From G965240365 sp965240365 (GTDB taxonomy: Bacteria > Pseudomonadota > Gammaproteobacteria > Eutrophobiales > Eutrophobiaceae), in assembly GCA_965240365.1 (NCBI GenBank), contig OZ251218.1, positions 62,001-126,000 on the forward strand: a stretch of 64,000 bases of DNA, in the 5' to 3' direction. The notes beneath the pieces are model-generated. The model did not search any database. It saw only the letters and a list, made by a program, of their open reading frames with translations, and was not told the DNA's origin. A program made the translations under genes and the position numbers. Of the stretch, positions 1 to 10,800 are shown in pieces. Each line of letters opens with the position of its first letter. The stretch's first letter is position 1.

Positions 1-2
1 GC

Positions 3-1127
3 AACCTGCCGGAAGGCTTTATTCCCGCCGTCAGCGCGGCGGAAATGGACGCGATCCAGGGCAAGGCCGGCCTCACATTGCTGAACGATCGCCCGTTGAA
101 CGCGGAAACGCCGCCGCATCTGCTGGATGATGAGATTACCCCGGTGAACCGGCACTTTATCCGCAACAACGGCCATCCGCCCGCCAATATGGATCCCGGC
201 CCGTGGCGCCTGACCATTGACGGCCTGGTGGACAATCCCCTGTCCTTGTCTATCGCGGACCTGCAGCGTGAGTTTGAGGTCATCACCCGGCGCCTGTTGA
301 TTGAGTGCGCCGGCAATGGCCGCGCGTTTTTTGACCCGCCCGCGCGCGGCAATCAATGGACTTATGGCGCCGTGGCCTGTTCCGAATGGACCGGGGTGCG
401 CCTCTCGGACGTGCTCAAGGCGGCCGCCGTGCGGCCGGAGGCCGTCTATACGGCCCATGAAGGCGCGGATGTACACCTCTCCGGCAATCCCGACAAGAAG
501 CCGCTTTCGCGTGGCTTGCCCATGCAAAAGGCGTTGCGGGACAATAACCTGATTGCCTTCCGGCAAAACGGCGCGCCGCTGCACCCCATGAACGGGGCGC
601 CGCTGCGGCTGGTGGCGCCGGGCTGGCCGGGTTCCTGTTCACAAAAGTGGCTGACCCGCGTCTGGGTCAGGGATCAGGTGCATGACGGCGCAAAAATGAC
701 GGGCATGTCCTACCGCGTGCCATCTTACAAGGTGGCGCCCGGGGAGAAGGTCGCCAAGGAAGACTTCGAGATTATCGAGGCCATGCCGGTGAAATCATTG
801 ATCACCTACCCGGCCACGCTGGCAGAGATAAGCCGGGCGGAATTTGAAGTGCGCGGTCATGCCTGGGCCGGCGACCTTGAGATTGCGCGGGTTGATATCA
901 GCTATGACTTTGGCGCCACCTGGCGGCAGGCCGCGCTGGCCGCGCCGCACAACGCCGGGGCATGGCAACGCTTCAGGGCGCGGGTGAACCTGCCGGCCAA
1001 AGGTTACTATGAGATCTGGGCGCGCGCGACAGACAGCAACGGCAAGAGCCAGCCGTTTGCCATCGACTGGAACCCGAAGGGCTATCTCAACAATGGCCTG
1101 CACCGAGTCGCGGTGCGCCGGGCATAA
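3..1127 (+). CDS. sorA: Sulfite dehydrogenase, molybdopterin subunit (5' end outside window)
   Basis: Sulfite-oxidase-family molybdoenzyme. It would oxidise sulfite to sulfate in the periplasm and pass electrons to a c-type cytochrome. The frame is open to the left edge, so the N-terminus and any Tat signal are missing; the ATG at 45 is internal, because in-frame coding continues upstream of it. The segment AETPPHLLDDEITP followed by FIRNNG is typical of the family. IECAGNGR carries the cysteine expected to bind molybdenum. The C-terminal third is the Mo-co dimerisation domain (EVRGHAWAG, DFGATWRQA). A cytochrome gene follows 4 bp after the stop, as in SorAB-type enzymes. SoxC is an alternative, but SoxD partners are much larger than the one here. 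Confidence 0.82.
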   Translation, partial: NLPEGFIPAVSAAEMDAIQGKAGLTLLNDRPLNAETPPHLLDDEITPVNRHFIRNNGHPPANMDPGPWRLTIDGLVDNPLSLSIADLQREFEVITRRLLIECAGNGRAFFDPPARGNQWTYGAVACSEWTGVRLSDVLKAAAVRPEAVYTAHEGADVHLSGNPDKKPLSRGLPMQKALRDNNLIAFRQNGAPLHPMNGAPLRLVAPGWPGSCSQKWLTRVWVRDQVHDGAKMTGMSYRVPSYKVAPGEKVAKEDFEIIEAMPVKSLITYPATLAEISRAEFEVRGHAWAGDLEIARVDISYDFGATWRQAALAAPHNAGAWQRFRARVNLPAKGYYEIWARATDSNGKSQPFAIDWNPKGYLNNGLHRVAVRRA

Positions 1128-1131
1128 AGCA

Positions 1132-1440
1132 ATGCGCTCATACAGGCCATTACTGGCGGCCCTGCTGCTGGCCCTGCCATTCGGCGCGCAAACGCGGGAT
1201 GAGGCCGGCGGCGCGGGACTGCTGCTCGGACTCCCGGAGGGCAAAGGCCGGGAGGAAGTCATCTATAGCTGTTCAAGCTGCCACTCGATCCAGACCGTGA
1301 CGCAACAAAAGCTGGACCGCGAGGCCTGGGATGAAACCCTGATATGGATGGTGGAAGAACAGGGCATGCCGGAACTCGAACCCGCCAGGCGCCGCCTGAT
1401 ACTGAATTACCTCAGCACCCATATCGCGCCGACATCCTGA
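1132..1440 (+). CDS. sorB: Small mono-haem c-type cytochrome, sulfite dehydrogenase partner
   Basis: 102-residue exported cytochrome. An N-terminal hydrophobic stretch (LLAALLLALPFGAQ) acts as signal peptide. The haem-binding motif CSSCH lies near residue 55, and a Met in EQGMPEL is a plausible sixth ligand. It starts 4 bp after the sulfite dehydrogenase stop, so the two are almost certainly co-transcribed, and it should take electrons from the molybdenum subunit. The ATG at 1132 is chosen because it places the signal peptide at the N-terminus; a longer reading from 1009 would overlap the upstream gene and add a non-signal tail. Confidence 0.8.
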   Translation: MRSYRPLLAALLLALPFGAQTRDEAGGAGLLLGLPEGKGREEVIYSCSSCHSIQTVTQQKLDREAWDETLIWMVEEQGMPELEPARRRLILNYLSTHIAPTS

Positions 1441-1544
1441 CCGTCTCGCCTTGTTGCCATACCCCGAAACTTCCAAACTAGGCAGGCGGGATATCTAAAT
1501 GATAAACAGGCTCCCGTAACTGCCCGGAACACTTTTCTCTATTG

Positions 1545-1961
1545 ATGTATTTTTCTCGTTTGAAAAATAAATCCAGGCGTCTGGTTGCGCTGTTGGTTGG
1601 CGGGCTGTTATTACGTTCGCTGATTGCGCCCGGTTACATGCTGAATACAAGTTCGGGCGGCGATTTACGGCTCTCGCTTGAACTCTGCGCCGGCGCGGTC
1701 AGCGCTATCGCGGGACATGCCGATAAGCCTGATCATCAGGAACCTCAGGCCGGCAAGCCGCTCGGGCATGGCTCTGAAGACAGGCGCTTTTCAGCCTGCG
1801 ATCTCTGGTCGGCAAGCAGCCCGTCATTACTGCTCTATTTTGACTTGCCCCTGTTCCCGGCGGAGCGCTTCCCCGCCGCGCTGATCTCCTACAAAAACCG
1901 ATCATTACCCCGCTATTCAGGCAACACGGCGCTTGCCCGCGCTCCCCCCGCCCTCGGCTAA
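1545..1961 (+). CDS. Small exported or membrane-anchored protein of unknown function
   Basis: About 138 residues. A basic N-terminus and one hydrophobic segment (LVALLVGGLLLRSLIAPGYML) are followed by a histidine/aspartate-containing middle (residues about 55-75) and a CDLWSASS segment. The layout is reminiscent of DUF2946-like periplasmic proteins often found with copper genes, but the CPxC-type motif is absent, so the family is not assigned. The ATG at 1545 is preferred over the TTG one codon earlier. It precedes an outer-membrane protein gene by 85 bp and may be co-transcribed with it. Confidence 0.5.
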   Translation: MYFSRLKNKSRRLVALLVGGLLLRSLIAPGYMLNTSSGGDLRLSLELCAGAVSAIAGHADKPDHQEPQAGKPLGHGSEDRRFSACDLWSASSPSLLLYFDLPLFPAERFPAALISYKNRSLPRYSGNTALARAPPALG

Positions 1962-2046
1962 TACAGCAATTATTGACACTGACATTATCTCGCCGCCTAT
2001 TTTCGGCCGCGAGTCTTTATATTTGTATTATCCGGGAGAAATTTAT

Positions 2047-3150
2047 ATGTGCTCTTTCTTGAAAAAAGCGGCTGGCCTGCTTGCGGCTTCATTACTGACT
2101 TTTGCCCATACCTTTGCCGATAGCTATCAGGCCGCGGGGGCGGTGTTGACCGACAACGGCGCGAAGGCGGTTCGGGCCGACAGCCATGCCCCGATTGGCG
2201 TTATGGGCGACCACATACATAAAAAAGGGGAATGGATGGTTTCCTATCGCTATATGCAGATGGCGATGCGGGGCAATCGCATCGGCGAACGCGAAGTCAC
2301 GCCCGAATTTATCGCGGCCAATGTCGCCAACAGATTCGGCCGCCCGCCTAAACTGCGGGTCGTGCCCGTTGAAATGACGATGAAGATGCACATGCTCGGG
2401 GCCATGTACGCGCCGACCGACTGGCTCACCCTGATGGTCATGGGCATGTATCTGGAAAATTCGATGGACCACATCACCTTTAAGGGCATGGCCGGCGCCA
2501 CCCGCCTCGGCGCCTTTACGACCGCAAGCAAGGGCATCGGCGACACGAAGGTGTCGGGCCTGATCAAACTTTATGACGCGGGCATACACCATCTTCACCT
2601 CAATGCCGGCTTGAGCCTGCCAACCGGTTCCAATACCGAACGCGCCGATGTGCTGACGCCGATGAACAGGACGGCCAATCTCAGGCTGCCCTACCCAATG
2701 CAACCGGGTTCAGGCACGTTTGATCTGTTGCCGGGCCTCACCTATTCGGCCACATTAAGCCGGTTCAACTGGGGCGCGCAATACATGGGGGTCTTTCGCA
2801 CCGGCGATGATGAAGGCTACCGGCTGGGCAACAAACAGCAAATTACCGCCTGGCTCAGTTATCAATGGCGACCCTGGCTGAGCGCATCGACCCGTTTGTC
2901 ATATCATCATCAGGGCCGAATCAAGGGTATGGACCCAAACATCAGGGCGCCGGTGCAAACGGCCAACCCGGACAATCATGGCGGTCATAATGTCCGCTTG
3001 CACTTCGGCCTGAATCTGGCCGGTCAAACCGGTCGCTTACGCGGCCACCGCCTCGCCTTCGAGGCCGGCATCCCCCTGCATCGCGATCTCAACGGGCCGC
3101 AAATGCAGACCGGCTTAACCATAACCGCGGGCTGGCAGTACGCTTTTTAG
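2047..3150 (+). CDS. Predicted outer-membrane beta-barrel protein, possibly metal-linked
   Basis: 367 residues. A signal peptide (LLAASLLTFAHTFA) is followed by alternating short beta-strand-like segments. The N-terminal region APIGVMGDHIHKKGEWM and the Met/His-rich stretch EMTMKMHMLGAMYAP resemble transporter-annotated barrel proteins that I associate with copper-resistance loci. That link is inference. The chain ends in an aromatic residue (QYAF), as barrel proteins usually do. GGGAGAA-like spacing (CGGGAGAA) about 7 bp before ATG 2047 supports this start rather than an upstream one at 1933. Confidence 0.6.
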   Translation: MCSFLKKAAGLLAASLLTFAHTFADSYQAAGAVLTDNGAKAVRADSHAPIGVMGDHIHKKGEWMVSYRYMQMAMRGNRIGEREVTPEFIAANVANRFGRPPKLRVVPVEMTMKMHMLGAMYAPTDWLTLMVMGMYLENSMDHITFKGMAGATRLGAFTTASKGIGDTKVSGLIKLYDAGIHHLHLNAGLSLPTGSNTERADVLTPMNRTANLRLPYPMQPGSGTFDLLPGLTYSATLSRFNWGAQYMGVFRTGDDEGYRLGNKQQITAWLSYQWRPWLSASTRLSYHHQGRIKGMDPNIRAPVQTANPDNHGGHNVRLHFGLNLAGQTGRLRGHRLAFEAGIPLHRDLNGPQMQTGLTITAGWQYAF

Positions 3151-3383
3151 GCCTGGGCGGAGTATTGTCATTCCCGCCTGCCCCGTGGCAGGCGGGAATG
3201 TATTGTAAAAAACTGCTGGATTCCGGCTTCCGCCGGAATGACGATGGAGGCAAAAATAACACTGAAGGTTGCCAGAATACCTCTACTCCTTCGTCGTCAT
3301 TTCGGCCTGCCTGCGTCAGGCAGGTCTGTGAATTAGCCAACAGTAACTTGCAAACAGCCGCCCCAACCCGTACCCTGTCCATC
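3151..3383. repeat. Composite hairpin repeat and 19-bp palindrome variant
   Basis: Non-coding. 3167-3243 holds the composite repeat seen all over the window: an inverted pair TCATTCCCGC/GCGGGAATG, a short spacer, then TGGATTCC.../...GGAATGACG. Inside the first hairpin sits a 16-bp CCTGCC...GGCAGG core. 3306-3324 is a 19-bp palindrome copy with one arm mismatch. The last ~35 bp before 3384 match the DNA upstream of the paralogous gene at 14508. Confidence 0.8.
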
Positions 3384-4346
3384 ATGGAAACGGAAACCGC
3401 CACCTTCGACACCCACGACTTCGTCAAACGCCTGACCAGCGCCGGCATGCCCGAACCCCAGGCCGAAATCCTCGCCGAAGAACAATCCCGCCTGATTCAG
3501 GAGCGTCTGGCCACCAAACAGGACCTTGAGCGACTGCGCATCGCCAGCAAGCAAGACATCGAACGACTGGGCATCTCCAACAAGCAAGACATTGAACGAC
3601 TGGGCATCGCCAACAAACGCGATATTGAAGAACTGAAAGCCATCCTGGAGCAAAAGCAGAAGGCATTGGAAGCTATCCTGGAACAAAAGCACAAGGCGCT
3701 GGAAGCCATCCTGGAACAAAAACTCAAGGCACAGGACATCGCCCACAAGAGCGAGATCGAGAAACTCAAGGTCACCCTGGAACAAAAACTTGATGCACAG
3801 GCAGCCTCTCTGGAGCAAAAACTTGATGCACAGGCAGCCTCTCTGGAGCAAAAATTCAAGACACTGGAAGCCAGCCTGGAGCAAAAGCTTGAGGCACAGA
3901 ACATCGCTCACAAGAGTGAGATTGAGAAACTCAAGGCCACCCTGGAACAAAAACTCGAAGCACAGGCAGCCTCTCTGGAACAAAAACTCAATGCACAGGC
4001 AGCCATTCTGGAGCAAAAATTCAAGACACTGGAAGCCAGCCTGGAGCAAAAGCTTGAAGCGCAGAACATGGCCCACAAAAACGACCTTGAAAAACTCAAG
4101 GCCACCCTGGAACAAAAGCTCAATGCGCAGGACATCGCCCAAAAACACGAGCTTGAAAAACTCAAGGCCGCCCTGAAACTCGACCTCATGGAACTGCAAG
4201 CCGCCCTGGAACAAAAACTCAAGGCGCAAGAGGTCACCATCAAGGAAATGGAACAAAAGCTGACCATCAAGCTCGGCGTGATAGTGAGCGTCGGCGTCAC
4301 GGCTCTGGCGGCACTCTTCGCGCTGCTGACTGCTTTTGCCGCCTGA
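3384..4346 (+). CDS. DUF1640-family coiled-coil membrane-anchored protein, long paralogue
   Basis: 320 residues. The N-terminal DUF1640-like head (DTHDFVKRLTSAGMPEPQAE, residues about 7-45) is followed by some 230 residues of coiled coil and a single C-terminal membrane helix (IVSVGVTALAALFALLTA). The coil is built from 11-residue units of the LEQKLDAQAAS type, i.e. 33-bp DNA repeats, which are themselves repeated in larger blocks. The family shares its layout with the mitochondrial CCDC90/MCUR1 proteins; the bacterial function is unknown. The start at 3384 matches the start and upstream DNA of the shorter paralogue at 14508. It is oriented tail-to-tail with AT1. Confidence 0.72.
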   Translation: METETATFDTHDFVKRLTSAGMPEPQAEILAEEQSRLIQERLATKQDLERLRIASKQDIERLGISNKQDIERLGIANKRDIEELKAILEQKQKALEAILEQKHKALEAILEQKLKAQDIAHKSEIEKLKVTLEQKLDAQAASLEQKLDAQAASLEQKFKTLEASLEQKLEAQNIAHKSEIEKLKATLEQKLEAQAASLEQKLNAQAAILEQKFKTLEASLEQKLEAQNMAHKNDLEKLKATLEQKLNAQDIAQKHELEKLKAALKLDLMELQAALEQKLKAQEVTIKEMEQKLTIKLGVIVSVGVTALAALFALLTAFAA

Positions 4347-4825
4347 TAAAGCCGCCCGAACTCAAGTACTCAATAAAAATCCAACATTTTGGCCTGCCTT
4401 CCAAAGGCAGGCCAAAATGAAAAAGAGGACGGAGGGTCGAAGGAAGCGGCAGTGACAGATGGGTTGTGTCTTAAGTCCTTCGCCGGAATGACGACGGGGA
4501 ATCGCAATAAAATTAAGATTGCTGAAATAACGACAGAGAATGGCAATAACATTGAAGATTGCCGGGATGCCTCTACTCCTTACGTCGTCATTCCGGCGAA
4601 GGCCGGAATCCAGGGAAGGCGGGGCCGGGATGCGAAACGAATTCTGCCTTTCCTCTGCCTGTGCCAAACTGACCGAAATGCAATAATTATTGTCATTCCC
4701 GCCCAAGCCCTGCCTGCTGCAGGCAGGGGGAATGTATCGTCTAAACCACTGGATTCGGGCCTGCGCCTGCCTGCAGCAGGCAGGCCGGAATGACGACGAG
4801 CGGGCAAGAACGTATCACTAACCCC
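4347..4825. repeat. Repeat-filled gap with two exact 19-bp palindromes
   Basis: No gene seen. It holds several half or whole composite hairpin repeats (about 4480-4500, 4586-4612, 4691-4797). The last of these carries two exact 19-bp palindromes, 4709-4727 and 4766-4784. Removing each restores the standard hairpin sequence. A larger palindrome around CCTGCCTTCCAAAGGCAGG lies at about 4390-4415. The stretch ends 30 bp from the AT1 stop codon. Confidence 0.8.
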
Positions 4826-7800
4826 CTAAAACGCCCACTCAAACCCAACCTGTCCCCAGACCGAGGTGGCTGAGTCGGTATCGTAGCTGCCCTCAATATC
4901 GGCGCTGAGCGTCAGGTGCAGTTCTGGACACATTGTAGCGGAGCCCGGCACCCACAAAGCCCATCGCGGACTTCTTTTTGCCGACTTTAAAGGAGACATC
5001 CCCGCCCGCGAGTTGACCGGGGATCTTCCTCCCGCTGAGCACCATGCGCCCCTCGCCGCCAAACCGCAGTTCACCGTCCAGGGTGCTCCGCCCGTCAGTC
5101 CACAGATTGGCCGGCAGCCTGAGTTCTGCCCGCAACAGGCCGATATGGACATTGTGTTTTTTGATCCTGAATAACGCCGGCGCGCTGTTGCTGACCGGCT
5201 GGTAGGCGTGATCCCTGGTAAATCTCCCCAGATAGCGCAACTGAACCGCCGGCTGCAAGCGCAGCCCGTTCAGATTAAATTCGCCGCTGAGTCCGATTTG
5301 CGGGCTGACAAAGAGGCTCTTGTAATCCACTTGCACCCGCTCGCGGCCGCCGGGAGCCAGGTTGTTGGCGTGCTCCCAGGTCGAGCGATAACGGCTTTGG
5401 CCCGCCAGCAACGCGCCGTGCAGGCGCAGCCCGTGAAAAGCGCCGTGCAGATAGGCGCCGGCAAAGAAGCTGTTGCTCTCCTGATCACGCGCCGGGCCGC
5501 GCACATCAATTTTGGCGTCAGACGCGCCCCCGAAGAGGCCGATGCGCCCTATGCCCGAAGACATGGAAAAGCCGGCCAGCCCGCCCTTGTAGTTTATGGC
5601 GAACCGCCGGACGCAGGCCCTCGCTTTTGAAACGCTGAAAACCGGCGAACGGCCGCAGCCAGATATTTTTGCCTGTACTGTCCGGCCCCTCGCTGCGGGT
5701 CTGCTGAACCAGCGCCTCGGAGACAGACCCTGTCCAGCGGCTAAAGGTATTGTCGGTCAGGGCGTACAGGTTCGAGTCAAGAAAGGCCACGGTAACGCGG
5801 GCCTCGCCAGGGGTGGACGAGGGGCTGGCGCTGGTCAGGATGGTCTGTTGCCCCGGGGCCACAATGCTAAAGCGCGAGGGCGCGCTGCCTGCCGGGGCGT
5901 TGTTATCAACAAAGCTGAATATGCCCGGGCCGCGCGGTATGTAATGCAGCCTGTCGCCATCTTCGCCGTCCCAGCGAATCAGCCCTTCAAGACGGTTGCC
6001 TTCGCGCAGCAGCAGGGTGTCCCGGCCCCGGCCTCTCAGTTCCAGCGCGGTACCGCCGGTCCCGGTCAGCAGACCAGAGTGATCAATGGTCGCCCCGCCG
6101 CGGACAGGCGCGCCAGCGGCCACCGCCGGGCGCGTGATCCGGATACCGGTGCGGCCTTCAATCGTGCCGCTATTGTTCAGACGACCCAGGGGACCGCCCA
6201 TGATCGCCGCGCTGGTGACGCCGCGCACGATGCCGGTGTTATCAAAGCGGGCGATGGCGTTGTTGCCGTAATTGATGCCGTGCGTTCTGCCCTCAATGGT
6301 CCCGCTGTTGGTGAATTCGGCCCCGCTGGCTTCGCCGGTCAGGGTGATGCCGCCGGCGGACGCCGAGGCGATAGTACCGCGGTTATTGAGCCTGAGCAGG
6401 GTGGCGGCGCGCAGGGCATCGTCCGTGCCGCCCCGGATGCTGTTGACGCTGATGTTGGTCAGGCTGGCAATGCCGTTGCGGCCATAGTCCATGCCGTGCG
6501 TCGCGCCCTGAATGGCGCCGGTGTTCATGACCGTGGCGGCCCCGGAAGCCGTACCGGTCAGGGTGATGCCGCCGCCGGAGGCCGAGATGATACGGCCGGC
6601 GTTGGTCAGGGTAATCAGGCTGCCGGCGCGAATGCCGTTCTGCCCGCCCGAGATTTCAGCCTCTTTCGTGTTGGTCAGCGTGGCGACTTCGCCGCTCACG
6701 TTCAGCCCGCTGCCGCCACGGCCGCCCGTAATCGTCTTGTTGTTGGTCAGCGTGCCGATGGCAGCCGCGCCGGCGCCGTGCCGCCCGCCCGAGATGGCGC
6801 CGTCATTGTTCAGCGTGCCAATAGTGCCCGTGCTGCTGATGCCATCGTTGCTTGTCGATAAAATCCGGCCCCCGGCGTTGTTGTCCAGCCGGGTAATATC
6901 GCTGCCGGCCAGCGCCGCGCCCGTGCCGCCCTGGATAAGGCCGGTGCGGGTGTTGGTCAGGCGGGTGATGGTGTTGCGGCCATAGTCCATGCCCTCGGTG
7001 GCGCCCTGAATGGCGCCACTGTTGCTGACCGTGCCCGCGCCGCCGACACCGCTGCCGGTCAGGCTGATGCCCGCGCCGCTGGTGCCGCGAATCGTGGCGC
7101 CAACATTGTTGGTCAGGCTGCCGATAGCCCCCACCCGAATACCGTTGTTCGCGCCCAAAATGACGCCGCTGCCGGTCATTCCGCTGCTGACCTCGTTGGT
7201 CAGGCTGGTGATGGAAGAAGCGGCAACGCCCCCGATGCCGTCACCCCTTTGCGCGGTGATTCGGCCGCGGTTAGTAATATTGCTGCCCGTGCCGCTCAGC
7301 CTCACCGCCGCGTTGTTCGCGGTCGCCGTAGTCGCAGAAGTCCCGCCCGTGATCGTGCCGCTGTTGTCCAGACCCACCGAAGCCGCGCTGACGCCGTCCG
7401 TGCCACCGGTAATCTCGCCATCGTTGTCAAGCTCGGTAATCGCGCCCGTGGTCTTTACGCCCTCGCCACTGCCGCCCTCAATCCTGCCCGTGCCGGTGTT
7501 TTCCAGTTTGGTGATGGTATTGGCAAGATAGTCCATGCCCTGGGTAGCGCCCTTAATCGTGCCCCGGTTGGTGACGTTCACTGCCCCGGTGGCCGTGCCA
7601 AGCAGCTTGATACCGGCCTCGGCTGTCCCCTCAATCCTCGCGCCAGGATTGTTGGTCAGACTGCCGATAGACCCCACCCGAATGCCGTTGTTGGCGCCCG
7701 TGATGGCGCCGCTGCCGGTCACGCCGCTGCTGACCTGATTGCTCAGGCTGGTGATGGAAGAGGCGGGAGTGCCCCCGATGCCGTCACCCCTTTGCGCGGT

Positions 7801-10800
7801 GATTCGGCCGCGGTTGGTAATATTGCTGCCCGTGCCGCTCAACCTCACCGCCGCGTTTTCCGCGGTCGTAGTGGTAGCGGTCCCGCTGCTAATGACGCCG
7901 GTGCTGGCATTGCTCAGGGCATTGACGGAGGAGGCGCGGACGCCATCCCGACCGCCCGAGATAGTACCGCGGTTGGTCAGGGTGGCAATCGACCCGCCAA
8001 CCGAGACGCCGGCATCGGCCCCCGAGATGGTACCGCTGCCCACCACCGTGTTGTCGGCCACTTCGTTGATCAGGCTGTTGATTGAGGCGGTAGCGGTGCC
8101 TCCGATGCCGTCACCCCTATCGGCGATGATTCGGCCGCGGTTGGTAATATTGCTGCCGCCGCCGCTCAGCTTCACCGCCGCGTTGTCATCGGTCGCAGTG
8201 TCCACGGTCCCGCCCCGAATGAGGCCGGTGTTGGCATTGACCAGGGTATTGACAGAGGTGGCGCTGACACCGTCCAGACCACCGGAAATAGTGCCCTTGT
8301 TATCGAGGTCGTCAATGGCGCCGGTGGTTCTTATGCCGTCGTTGTCCGTCGATATAATCCGGCCCCTGATCCTGTTGTTAAGATCAGTAATATCGCGCGC
8401 GGCCACGGCCGCGTTGCTGCCGCCCTGGATGAGACCGGTGCTGCTGTTTTCCAGGCGGGTGATGGTTTTGTTGTTGCCGTAGTTGATGCCGTAAGTACCG
8501 CCCGAGATGGTATTGTTGTTGGTAATGGTAATGTTGCCGGCGCCGGCCCCGGTCGAGCTGATGCCGCTGGCGTTGGTTGAGGTGATGCTGCCGTTGTTAA
8601 TCAGCGTTCTAATGGCGCCCGTGCTGCTGATGCCGTCGCCGTCGGTCGATGTAATCCTGCCCCCGTCGTCGTTTTGGAGCCGGTTAATATCGCCCGCGGC
8701 CAGCGCCGCGCCCGTGCCGCCCTGGATAAGGCCGGTGCTGGTGTTGGTCAGGCGGCTGATGGCGTTATTGCCATAGTCCATGCCGTGGGTCGCGCCCAGG
8801 ATGGTATTGGTATTGGTGACCGTGGCGGCCCCGGAAGCCGTGCCGGTCAGGGTGATGCCGCCGCCGGTAGTTGAGGTGATACGGCCGTTGTTGATCAGGC
8901 TAATCAGGCTGCCGGCGTTGACGCCGTTTTGCCCGCCCGAAATTTCAGCGCCGCTGTTGTTGGTCAAGCGGGCGATTTCGCCGCTCACGTTCAGCCCGCT
9001 GCCGGTCGTGCCGCCCGTGATCGTCCTGTTGTTGGTCAGCGAGGTGGTGATGGACGCGGCGCTGATGCCGTGGCCGGCCCCTCCGCCCGAGATTTCGCCG
9101 CTGTTGGTCAACTCGCCAATGGCGCCCGTGCTGCTGATGCCATGGCTGCTCGTCGATTTGATCGTGCCCCCGCTGTTGTTGTTGAGCAGGGTAATGGCGG
9201 CCGCCCTGAGCGCCGCCTGTGTGCCGCCCTGGATCTCGCCGCTGTTGTTCAGGTTGGTGATGGTCTTGCCATTATAGTTCATGCCATAGGTTGTGCCCTT
9301 AATGATGCCGGTGCTGGTATTGGTGACCGTGACTCTTCCAGCGGCAGTGCTCAGGGTGATGCCCGCGCCGGCCGTGCCCTCAATGGTGCCGCTGTTGCTC
9401 AGGATGGTGATGGAAACGGCGTTGATGCCCTGCCGACCCGAGATTCCAGCGCCGCTGTTGTTGATCAGCCTGTTGATAGAAGCGGCGCTAACGCCGTCGC
9501 CGGTGGCGCCTCCGCCCGAGATGTCGCCACTGTTGTTCAACTGACCAATGTTCCCCGCGCTACTGACGCCATCATTGCCCGTCGATGTAATCGTGCCCCC
9601 GGCGTTGTTGTTGAGCAGAGTAATGGCGGCCGCTCTCAGCGCCGCCTGCGTGCCGCCCCGGATCTCGCCGCTGTTATTCAGGCTGGTAATGGTCTTGGCA
9701 TTATAGTTCATGCCGTAAGTAGCGCCCTTAATGCTGCCGGTGCTGGTATTGGTGACCGTGACTCTTCCATCGGTATTGTCCAGGGTGATGCCCGCGCCGG
9801 TCGTGCCTTCAATGGCGCCGCTGTTGCTCAGGGCAGTGATGGAAGCGGGGCTGATGCCGTGCTGGCCGCCCGAGATTTCACCGCCAGCGCTGTTGGTCAG
9901 GCTGGTAATGATGCCCGCGCTGCTGATGCCAATGCCCGTGGTCTGCGTCGCGGTAATCTTGCCCCCGGCATTGTTGGCAAGCGTGCCAATGGAACCGGCC
10001 CTGACGCCGTGCCGGCCGCCCGAGATTTCACCGCTGTTGGTCAGGCTGGTAATGGCGCCCGTGCTGTTGATGCCACTGCCCGTGGTCTGCGTCGCCGTGA
10101 TCTTGCCCCCGGCATTGTTGTTAAGCGTGCCAATGGAACCGGCCCTGACGCCGCTGTCCCCGCCCGAGATGTCGCCGCTGTTGCTCAGGCTGGTAATGGC
10201 GTTCGTGCTGTTAATGCCATTGCCGGTGCCGGTCGCCGTAATCTTGCCCCCGGCATTGTTGATAAGCGTGCCGATAGAGGCGGCCCTGACAGCGCTGCCG
10301 TTGGTTCCGCCCAGGATTTCACTGCTGTTGCTCAGGCTGGTAATGGCGCCCGTGCTGTTGATGCCATTGCCGGTACCGGTCGCTGCAATCTTGCCCCCGG
10401 CATTGTTGACAAGCGTGCCGACAGAAGCGGCGCTGATGCCGTGGTTGGTTCCTCCGCCCGAGATTTCACCGCTGTTGCTCAGGTTGCTAATAGCGCCCGC
10501 GCTGTTAATGCCCGCGCCGGTCGTCGATATAATGCTGCTCCCGGCATTGTTGTTGAGCCGGGTAATGGCGCCCGCTGTCAGCGCCGCGCCCGTGCCGCCC
10601 TGGAGAGTGCCGTCGTTGGTCAGGCTGGCGATGGTGTTTGTGCCATAATTCAGGCCCAGGGTGTCGCCCTGAATCGTGCCGCTGTTGGTGACGGTGATGC
10701 GCCGGGTGGTCGTGCCGCTCATGGTGATGCCCGCGCCGGTTGTCCCGCGAATCGTGCCGCTGTTGCTCAGGGTGGTGATGACATTGCCGCGATAGTTCAT

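Noticed and set aside
795..1262. 155-codon minus-strand frame opposite the sulfite dehydrogenase pair
   Set aside because: Antisense shadow of two well-supported genes, with no recognisable domain.
4709..4727. 19-bp palindrome as a protein-binding site or restriction/methylation motif
   Set aside because: Some copies contain CTGCAG, but filled and empty sites, nesting in repeats and presence inside a broken transposase fit insertion better than a regulatory site.
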